Source of the DNA: Lactifluus volemus
Taxonomy: Eukaryota > Basidiomycota > Agaricomycetes > Russulales > Russulaceae
NCBI GenBank assembly: GCA_022376515.1
Contig: WTXI01000113.1
Location: 1 to 64,000, forward strand
DNA: 64,000 nucleotides
Reading direction: 5' to 3'
The notes under the pieces were generated by a model. It worked only from the letters and a program-made list of their open reading frames with translations. It made no database searches and was not told where the DNA came from. Position 1 is the first letter of the stretch. Each line of letters starts with the position of its first letter. Both the position numbers and the translations under genes were made by a program. Shown one piece after another: positions 54,816 to 64,000 of this stretch.

Positions 54816-57150
54816 TTGTCAGATTGTTGTCGATGCGTCGCCATCAATGTTCTCCACTTCTCTTTTTGCTAGCACCTGTCTTTATAGCCGTTCCTCGCCC
54901 CTCCCTGTGATTACCACCTCCACACAGCAGCTCTCTGCTCTTTCTTGTATTTTGATGTACGATAATCGCGCGGCCCTTTGGTGCCTCAGGCCAGGAGAAA
55001 TACAGATCAAGGTTGTCATTGCGTATTATGGACTGACACCCGGGGGGAGTCGGGCGGAAGGCGTCCACCGCCGGCACACATGACCATGTAATATTCGGGT
55101 GACCACAGCAAACTAAAAAAGTCTATTCAAGACACGAAAACGACGGAACGTAGAGGTAGCAAGTGGTTGAGGAGGAAGAGAAAGTAGCGAACTGAGTCCC
55201 ATATCGCTCGCCCTACCACAAACACTCCAACTCTAAGATTTAATGCTCATTATCTCACCAAATTGATGCGACATGGCCGCCCGTCCTGCACAAGTGCAAA
55301 GCCAGATTTCCCCTTCGGCAGCTGCGGGATCGCCCCGCTTAATCCATTTGTCCGGGAGAGTGTGCAGAGCCTACATCGCGATGTATTGATGCGGTGGCCA
55401 AGCATTCGGAGCATGTCCATTGCAGCCCATAATCGATGAAGGCCGTTTGGTAGGTGCCATTGTAGCATCGAAATGCCATGCTTCCACTAGAGAAGAGGCA
55501 CAAAAGTGTTGGTCGAGCGGGGGATGAGCCCATCGAGGTCCAGTAACAAAATGACTTCCATGACTTACATCACAACGTCGGCCGGTCCACGACTCGGAAA
55601 TGAATAACCACTCTACTTCTCCTTGGCTTAACTTGCTCGGGTTGGAGGAATCAAGCACCTCCACCTTTTTCAACCCAGTTCATGAGAAAATGACCAGATG
55701 ACATACGACAAAACTGTACGATCTCAGAGTCAGAAGTCAACTTGCAACCAGTCGTATTCCATGCGACTGTAACTTGGCATAACGTGGGATAGCTCGAGTC
55801 TGCTCGACCATGGTGGGATGCTGCTCAGCCGGAATTGATTAACTCACTTGGACGCACGCGCGGAAGGACCCCCAGAGGTTAGAGGCAAAATTCTGGCTTG
55901 TCCGACTGCGGCCCGAGGTGTGGGAACAATTCCCAACTCAACACGACCTTCCTCACCACTTGGTCGTCACACCTCTCGCTCCTTGCTTCCCTAATACAGT
56001 CACCTGTCACCTGGTACAAATTTCCCACTTTATGTCTACATCATAATCCACTTGGGTGTCCGTAGCAGTTTGGCTTGGTGACGAAGCATCTCCGGGTCCT
56101 CCAGTCCTTCAAGTTATCAGGTCAGATCTCCTCTGTCTTTCTTCCTTTCACCCCAACCCATGTCGTCGTCCGTGCGATCCCATATGGGCTATGACAGTAA
56201 GTCGTGATCTGCTCTATACTTGTGCGCCTTCTTTTATTTCTCCCCCCGAGACCGAGACCCTCCTCCTCGAGCGAAGTCTAATTGAGCCCGGAACGAGCAG
56301 ATTGCCACGCAAACAGTGGCATCTTCCTGGAAATAAGCTACGACGTTTGTGAGTGAGTCGCCTTCTCTACTCCACACTACCTCTGCGACCGCTTCTCTCA
56401 GATTTCCTGTGTCCGCGGTGTACAACGGTAGACTATGAGCCGGCCTGACCTGAAAAATTCGTAACAATCATCCCAGCACTTACGAGACCACCACTGTCAT
56501 GCATCTCCACAACATTGGTAAGGATTGGGTGATCATGCTGCACTGGGGGTGTGCCGCCTCGAGTACGCGAGCGACGTGTCGCGAGTCCAAGTCAGCAGGC
56601 AATTCAGATTATGTATCGACTTGTGGAAAAATTTGCATGTCACTATTCGGGAGAGTACGTACAGCCCTGTCCCTCCACCTATGCCATAACGATGGCTGTT
56701 GGGTGTAACTAATAGTAAGTGCTCTCGAGAACCGTGCCTATTGTTGCTCATCGCGGTGGACTTTTCCTTCGATGTTCCTCTTCTCAGGGACACCTTTGTA
56801 TCGTCCGTTAGTACACTTGTACTTTATACGTGATACTTAATGATACTCAGAGTGGATGTTGGTCTCTATCGCTGCCAGAAATCGGATAACGGTATTTTTA
56901 TGAGCGCTTGCTACGTGCATCATGTGACCTGCATCGTGCGACTTCAACAACACAGCCTCTCTGCGGCCCTCAGCTGAACTATCAACGCCTCTATCGAAGA
57001 GTTCTCTTTCTTGCAGGTACGTCCAGAATCCATATCCCTCACTGCAATAGCAGCCTAAGCTACTGCTAAGGTTGCACTAGCGGTCACACTCGACAGCCCA
57101 TTAACCATCCATCTTCTCAACGAAAGTTCCGAGGGAAAGGGCAGGTCATG
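54816..57150 (+). other. Spacer between F-box copies 7 and 8
   Basis: Standard spacer; minus-strand relic at 55250-55673, membrane-protein relic near 56750. Contains the near-identical tract 56385-56978 shared with the spacer before copy 7. No intact gene. Confidence 0.6.
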
Positions 57151-58627
57151 ATGCGTCACCGGAAAGCGCGTATTAATCAAAGACGACCAGGTACGTCTCA
57201 GTCTCATGACCATAGGCCGCCGCTGAAGCAATCACTCAGACCCGATTTCATTCCCACGCGTGACAATCGGATCTATCCCGGACAATGTCCTCCTGGAAAT
57301 CTTCGACTTCTGTCAAATAACTCCGTACCGCTCCCCTCGATGGTGGATTGCACTGGTGCACGCATGCTGAAGGTGGAGATACATTGTGTTTGAATCACCG
57401 CTTCGTCTTGATTTGCGACTTGTATGCGATGCGAACACACCCGTGAAGGAGATGCTAGATGTCTGGCCACACGCCTTTCCTATCATCATAAAGGAATCGA
57501 GATCGAGACTCCCTCTGAGTGGAGCTAACGTTATTGCCGCACTCGAGCATCATGATTGCGTGTCCAAAATTTATCTCACTGTAACAAGTACACTATCGAA
57601 GCAACTCCACAAAGTGACCAAGAAGCCATATCCAGTTTTGACACATCTTTGCCTTCATATTGGGAAGTCGGCACCGGTTCTTCGCGATACCTTCTTGGGT
57701 GGATCTGCCCCGCGTCTCGAGTATCTCAAATTGACTAGTATTCCATTTCCGGCACTACCAAAATTTCTTCCATTTTGCCACGATCTTGGCTTCATTTACC
57801 TCGCGAATATTCCCAATACCGGTTACTTCTCGCCAGAAGCTATGGCCACCGCCCTATCCGCGTTGACCAAGCTTAAAGAAGTTTCCATTGGATTCGAATC
57901 CCCAGCTTCTCGTCCTGATCCAGAAAATAGACCACCATCTCCATTCACACGCACTGTCCTCCCCGCTCTCACCCGTTTGAAGTTTGAAGGCGCTAGCGAA
58001 TACTTTGAGGATCTCGTGGCTCGGATCGACACTCCTGCTATTATTTCCGTCCACACAAGGTTCTTCAATCGGCTCGATTTTGACATTCCACATTTCGTCC
58101 AGTTTATCGGTCGCGCACAGATCCCCGGCTTCGAGGAAGCGAATCTGTCCTTTTATGACAAAAGCGTCTTCATCAACTTTGGTCATCGTGATCCACCGGG
58201 AGGGAAGGAATTTCGGAGCGCTCTATGTATCGGGATATCGTGCCATGCGTTGGATTGGCAAGTTGCATATGTAGCTCTAATATGCGGCAAGATTTCGCCT
58301 TGCTTATCCAATGTAGAACGGCTCCTCATCAATGCCAATGACTTTAACAATATACTGCTTTCAAATTGGAAAGACTACGTAGACAACCCTCAATGGCTGG
58401 AGATCTTCAACGCGTTTTCGGCTTTGCAGTACATGCATATACCGCCCAGACTGGGTGGGATTATTGCATCTGCGCTGCAAGAGCTCACTGGGGAAAGAGT
58501 CATGGACGCGTTGCCTATGCTGCGCCATCTCTACCTTCCATCCCCCTTTGCATCCGCAATAGAACCATTCATTTCCTCACGCCAGCGTTCCGATCGCCCT
58601 GTCACTGTCCATCTCTCCCGGAAATGA
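57151..58627 (+). pseudogene. F-box protein, array copy 8 (nonsense mutation in the F-box)
   Basis: Exon 1 57151-57190, intron 57191-57239 (shorter than in other copies, acceptor CTCAG), exon 2 from 57240 in the normal frame. The codon after HAC in the HVCRRW motif is TGA at 57368-57370 where others have CGA, a C-to-T change at a CpG. Otherwise the frame is open to 58627 (about 474 codons in total). The C terminus is altered (VHLSRK). A downstream start would give a product lacking most of the F-box, so SCF function is unlikely. One substitution makes this a young pseudogene; an assembly error is possible. Confidence 0.8.
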
Positions 58628-60781
58628 ACTGACTGTCAGGTGTCTGGATTAATGTTGATCGACCCTCATCAACCCTCTCCGCTCCTCTTTTGCTAGTTCC
58701 TGCCATTATAACCGTTCTCCACCCCTCCCGTTGATTTCCACATCCCCGCCACAGCTCTCTGTTGCTTCTTGTATTCTGACATACGACAATCAGGTGGCCC
58801 GCCTCAGGCGAGGAGAAATATAGATCGAGGTTGTTGCTTTGCGTGTTATGGACTGTCAAATTCTGTATTTAAGACGCGAAAAAGACAGTACGCGGAGGTA
58901 GGGTATATGGTCTACGGACTCCCGGGCCGAGTTATTAGCTATTCCAATTCGACCTGACACTCGCCACCAATCTCTAGCCTGAGGAATGTAAACCGTACAG
59001 TGTTCACGTCCTTGTCATTCTGGTCGTAAACTTCTCCCAACGCCACTATGTCGACCATGCCATCATGTCCTGAAGAGCTCATGATCGAGATAAGGATTAA
59101 AGGAGGTCACAAGGGGCTCTTGGCATGCCAGAGGCCCGGGGTAAATAACTAGCGGCGGTTGTCCCTCGACTCATTTGCTCAAGTACTGCAGGTTTGCCGC
59201 ACGCTCCGGTGGAAATGGGAATCCTCCTCAACGGCAGCACTTCTCCTCCTGCTCGCGTGCCGAAAAATGATGTCTGGTCGATAGGGTGGGAGTTGCAGGA
59301 GTGAGATGGCGGTCGTGGGCCACTTGGAACAGCAGGCACGATGTGATGACGTGGGCGGGGCTATTTAACGGGGCGGGATCACCCTGGAATCCGTGGCGTG
59401 CGGGGACGGTAGCGTGCGTTGCATTTCCCTGTAAACGCGTGTTCAGTAACGAGTCAGAAGTATGGCAGTGGGAAACTTCAGGAACTCGGGCGGTTGGCCA
59501 GACGGAGCGCGGTAAACTGGGCCGGTCGTCCCGCGTCCCGGCCCTCGGTCACGCTTCTACTTCACTCAGCCCTCACTGGCAGTCTCTATTTCATCTTCAC
59601 GCATCCTCGTCCTTGGTTCCTTACAACGCAGTTACCTCTCCACATGGCACAGATTTTGTCTACGTTGCTACCTGGGTATCTTTGGCCAGCATTTCTGCTT
59701 TGTCACCAGAATCTCCTTGAGTCGACGTGATTCCCGTCAGGTAGGATCTCATATCTTTTCCTTCCATTTTCTCATTTTCCCCTGTCGCATGTGAATGTGA
59801 TAGTCACTCGCAATCCCCACTATCGTTGGCCTCGCTCTTTCATGTCTTTCCCTCCTTTGATGGCAACTCATGGTGGCAATGGTAGTTCGGGGCATATTCA
59901 CTGCCCCTCGAGAATCAAAAGTCCAGAGCGAGTAGAATGCCCAAACAGTGGCGTCTCTGCGAAACAATGATCGTGAGTGTGCTGTAATCCACACCACCTT
60001 TACAACTGAATGCCCCTCTCAGATCCCAGCGCTTGAGGCATAATGCGACCACCACTGGCATACACTTACTTGTTGGCGTTGTCAGGCGTCGCCCTCTATA
60101 CCACAGGCTCCTCTGTTGGAGGTTGCACTCGGAATGTACTGCTCAACCGTTGCTGTGTCCGGTGTCCCGCCCTCGAACACGCGAACGACCTTTATTTCCT
60201 GCAATTCTAAGTCAGCAGATACTTCAAGATATGTGTCGGCTTGTGGACAGAATTGTTAACATTCAGGAGAGTACGTACAGCCCTGTCCCTCCACTTACGT
60301 GGAACGATGGCTGTTGGGTGTGAATAACAAGCGCTCTCGAGAACTATCCCTATCGCTGCTCATTGCGGTGGACTTTGCCTTCGATGTTCCTCTTCTCTGG
60401 GACACCTTTGTACCGTTCGTTAGTACACTTGTACTTTATACGTGATGCTCAATGATACTCAGAATGGATGTTGCCCTCTATCGCTGCCATAACGGGATTT
60501 TTATGAGCGCTTGCGGTACACGTGCATCATGTGACCTGCATCGTGGGACCTCAACAACACAGCCTCTCTGCGGCCCTCAGCTGAACTATCAACGTCTCTG
60601 TCGAAGAGTTCTCTTTCTCGCAGGTACGCCCAGATCCTGACCCCTCGCTGCAATAGCAGTCTAAGCTAACTCTGTCCTTGCGAAGTCGAATTTCGAACTA
60701 CTACTAGCGGTCACACTCGATAGCCCATTACATATCCATCTTCTCAACGAACGAGAGTTACTAGGGAACGGACAGGTCATA
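58628..60781 (+). other. Spacer between F-box copies 8 and 9 (divergent type)
   Basis: Shares with the copy 5-6 spacer the GC-rich block (59230-59550), with a TATTTAA box-like sequence just after GATGACGTGGGCGGGG (59345-59365). It lacks most of the minus-strand relic. Membrane-protein relic near 60370-60400. 5' UTR with GTACGCCC donor near 60622. Confidence 0.55.
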
Positions 60782-62274
60782 ATGCGTCATCGGAAGGCGC
60801 GTAGTACTAATAAAAAACGACCGGGTACGTCTCATGACCATAAGCCGCCGCTGAAGCAATCACTCACCTGGATCGAGTAGGCCTCATTTCTTTCCCACGC
60901 GTGACAATCGGATCCCTCCCTGACAATGTCCTCCTCGACATCTTCGACTTCTATGAAAAGTACCCCCCTCGATGGTGGATTGCACTGGTGCACGTATGCG
61001 GAAGGTGGAGATACATTGTGTTTGCATCGCCAATTCGTCTTAATTTGGAACTTAAATGCGATGCGAACACACCTGTGAAGAAGACGCTAGAGGTCTGGCC
61101 ACGCACCTTTCCTATCGTCATAGATGAATCGAGATCGCGACTCCCTCTGAGTGGAGCTAACATCATTGCCGCGCTCAAGCATCACGATCGCGTGTCCGAA
61201 ATCCATCTCGATATGACAAGTTCTGTATTGAAGCGGCTCAATAAAGTGATGAAGAAGCCATATCCAGTTTTGACGCATCTTGAGCTTACTTCAAATCCGA
61301 GGTCGGCACCGGTGCTTCGCGAGACCTTTTTGGGTGGATCTGCCCCGCGTCTCGAGTATCTGTACTTGGAGGGTATTCCATTTCTGGCACTACCAAAATT
61401 TCTTCCATCTTGCCATGACCTTGTCGAAGTTGTTCTCACGAAGATACCCAATACCGGTTACATCTCACCCGAAGCTGTGGCCACAGCCCTATCCGCGTTG
61501 ACCAAGCTTAAAGAAGTTTGCATTGGATTCGAATTCCCAGCATCTCGTCCTGATCCAACAAATAGACCTCCGTCTTCGTTTACTCGCGTTGTCCTCCCCG
61601 CTCTCACCCGTTTGCATTTCCATGGCGCTAGCGAGTACTTTGAGGATCTTGTGGCTCGGATCGACACTCCTGCTATTATTACAGTCGAGGCATCATTCTT
61701 CAATCAGCTCGATTTTGACATCCCACATTTCCTCCAGTTTATCGGTCGCACATGGATTCCCGGGTCGTTCGAGGAAGCGAAGCTGTCCTTTGATCATAAA
61801 AGGGCCTTAATTATCTTTCGCTATCGTGATACATCGGGAGGGAATTTTCTGACTGCTGTATGTATCACGATAGCGTGCCATGCGTTGGATTGGCAAGTTG
61901 CGTGTTTAGCTCAAATGTGCAGCAAGATTCCGCCTTTCTTATCCAATGTAGAACGGCTTATCATCAATGCCAATGGCTTTGACAATATACTGCTTTCAGA
62001 TTGGAAAGACTACGTAGACAACCCTCAATGGCTGGAGATCTTTCATGCATTTTCGGCTTTGCAGCACATGCAAATTCCGCCCAGACTGGGTGAGATTATT
62101 GCATCTGCGCTGCAAGAGCTCACTGAGGAAAGGGTCATGGACGCGTTGCCGATGCTATGCCATCTCTACCTTCCACCCCCCTCTGAATCCACACAGCAGG
62201 CTATAGAGCCATTCATCTCCTCACGCCAGCGCTCCAATCGCCCTGTCACTGTCTATCTCACAGAAATGGACTGA
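60782..62274 (+). CDS. F-box protein, array copy 9 (intact)
   Basis: Exon 1 60782-60824 (MRHRKARSTNKKRP), intron 60825-60880 (GTACGT...GAGTAG), exon 2 60881-62274; 478 aa. F-box SLPDNVLLDIFDFYEKYPPRWW then VHVCGRWRYIVF. A conserved region, usually PPGGKEF, reads TSGGNF, and CMAQICGKI is AQMCSKIPPF, so this copy is more diverged in the C-terminal third. C terminus VYLTEMD. Its spacer type links it to copy 6. A presumed SCF adaptor. Confidence 0.85.
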
Positions 62275-64000
62275 TTGTCAGGTGTCTGGATTATTGTCGA
62301 TGCGTCTTCATTAATGTTCTCCACTTCTCATTTTGCTAGTACCTGTCTTTATAGCCACCTCCCCACAGCAGCTCTCTGCTCCTTCTTGTATTTTGATAAA
62401 CGATAATCGTGTAGCCCACACTTTGGTGCCCCATGCCAGGAGAAATACAGATCAAGGTTGTCGTTGCATGTTATGGACTGACACCCGGGTCGGGCAGACT
62501 CGGAAGGCGTCCGCCGCCGGCACACATGGCCATGTAATATTTGGTTAATGACTACTGAAGTCATTTCATAAGAAATTTAGCTGCTTCTCTCCGAACACTG
62601 CAGACATTTCTCCGGGACACAGAAGTTTATTTAAGACACGAAAAGACGGAAGGTAGAGATAGCAGGTGGTCGAGGAGGAGGAGAAAGTAATCAACATTGC
62701 ATGACTTACATCACAACGGCAGCCGGTCCACGACTCGGAAATGAATAGCCACTTTACTTCTCCTTGGCTTTACCCGCTCGGGTTAGACCGATGAACTTGT
62801 TCAAGGAGATTCGAAAAGTGTGCAATAGTCTCGGGTGCCACAGAGAGATGAATTATCTTTAACTTGCCGACGTATTCCATGCGACTATAACTTGGCATAG
62901 CGTGGGATAGATCGAGTCTGCTCGACCATGGTGAAATACCGCTCAGCTGGAATTGAACGCAGTGGTTAGAGCCAAAATACTGGAATTGAATATCGTGGTC
63001 CGAGGTGTGGGAACAATTCCCACTCAACACGACCTTCCTCACCACTTCGTCGTCACACCTCTCGTCCCTTATTTCCCTAATCCTATCAATTTCCCATTTT
63101 ATGTCTACGCCATAGTCTACTCGGGTGTCCATCCCAGCAATTCCGGTTCGTGATGAACATCTCCGAGCTCAAGTCCTCGAGTCAGCGTGATCCCCTTCAA
63201 TCTATCAGGTCAGAATTTCTCCTCTGTCTTTCTTCCTTTTCCTCTTTTATCCTATCCGCAACACACGCACACCCACGTTGTCGTCCGTTGCATTCTCATA
63301 TGGACTATGATAGTGAGTCGTAATTCGTTCTGTCCTTGTGCTCCTTTCATTTCTCCCCTTGAGACCGTGACCCGCCAGTGGCTAGCATATCTACCATCCC
63401 TCGAGGAAGTCTAATGGTGTGCGGAACGAGCAGAATGCCACACGAACAGTGGCATCTTCCTGGAAATGAGCCAAGACGTTTGTGAGTGAGTTGTCTTCTC
63501 CGTTCTCCACACTACCCCTGTGACCGCTTCTCTCAGATTTATGCGATTACAACCATCATGGGTCTCGACAACATCAACGAGAATTGAACTCTCAGGCTGC
63601 ACCGGGGAAGTACCGCCTCAAGCACACGAAACACCATTATTTCCCGCGAGTACTTCAAAGTATCCGATCATGTGTCGACTTGTGGACAGAATTACATGTT
63701 CATATTCGGGAGAGTACGTACAGCCCTGTCCTTCCACCTATCCCATACGACGGCTGTTGGGCGTAACTAGTAATAAGCGCTATCCCTATCGCTGCTCATC
63801 GTGGTGGACTTTGCATTCTACGTTCCTCTTCTCGGGGACATCTTTATATCGTTCGTTAGTACACTTGTACTTTATACGTGATACTTAATAATACTCAGAG
63901 CGGATGTTTGCCTCTATCGCTGCCATCTGGGTGACCGCATTCTCATGGGCTCAGGGCTGTGGTGCACGTGCATCATGTGTCAGTGCATCGTGCGACCTCA
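62275..64000 (+). other. 3' flank of copy 9 and 5' block of a tenth unit (cut by window end)
   Basis: 62275-62540 matches other 3' flanks. 62690-64000 matches the standard 5' block, including the membrane-protein relic at 63806-63850 and the UTR lead up to gtgcatcatgtg at 63965, which lies some 250-300 bp before the expected next first exon. A tenth F-box copy therefore probably begins just beyond the window. Confidence 0.65.

Overview
This window looks like nuclear DNA of a mushroom-forming fungus (Basidiomycota, Agaricomycetes). The evidence is a tandem array of a LRR-like F-box family typical of that class, short 50-60 bp introns, a Plavaka-type DNA transposase, a chromodomain Ty3/gypsy retrotransposon, and fragments resembling a PHO80/PCL-type cyclin, a fungal STAND 'Goodbye' domain and a DUF6534-type membrane protein. 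No rRNA, tRNA or CRISPR was seen. All calls come from reading the sequence and recalling families; nothing was searched.

Layout. (1) 1-1430: repeat-rich DNA that starts with a Helitron-like 3' end on the minus strand. (2) About 1590-3165: a 16-bp minisatellite built on the self-complementary core CATTATAATG, with a reversal of spacer polarity in the middle. (3) 3200-6742 and 30463-64000: a direct tandem array of nine F-box genes with a period of roughly 3.7-4.4 kb, all on the plus strand, plus the 5' flank of a tenth unit. Seven copies are intact under a common two-exon model (a 40-61 nt first exon, an intron of about 55 nt, then one long exon; 474-487 aa). Two are pseudogenes. Each unit also carries decayed remains of other genes, so the ancestral duplicated block probably held more than the F-box gene.

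(4) 6747-30462: one 23.7-kb insertion 4 bp after the stop codon of F-box copy 1. It has about 20-bp terminal inverted repeats, AT-rich subterminal repeats and a 2-bp target duplication that is confirmed by alignment to the empty site in sister units. Inside it are: a spliced minus-strand gene of an expanded agaricomycete family (8546-10129); a complete 8.47-kb Ty3/gypsy chromovirus with a 5-bp target duplication and almost identical LTRs (10765-19231); a 2.8-kb hAT-like element with an 8-bp target duplication (20299-23091) carrying a SAICAR-synthase fragment and a nested MITE; an in-frame fusion of a Goodbye-domain fragment to a PHO80-like cyclin box (23365-24351); and a spliced, frameshifted Plavaka transposase (28811-25278). 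Two nested pairs of long inverted repeats surround the centre.

How it fits together. The F-box array is the host locus, and such proteins are presumed substrate adaptors for SCF ubiquitin ligases. The large insertion is a composite, nested transposon that has accumulated or captured host fragments. The best candidates for something undescribed are the 23.7-kb TIR element and its CATTATAATG-type subterminal repeats (shared with the satellite), the gypsy element's Tf1-like self-priming geometry with a post-chromodomain zinc-knuckle tail read over a second open frame, and the Goodbye-cyclin fusion.
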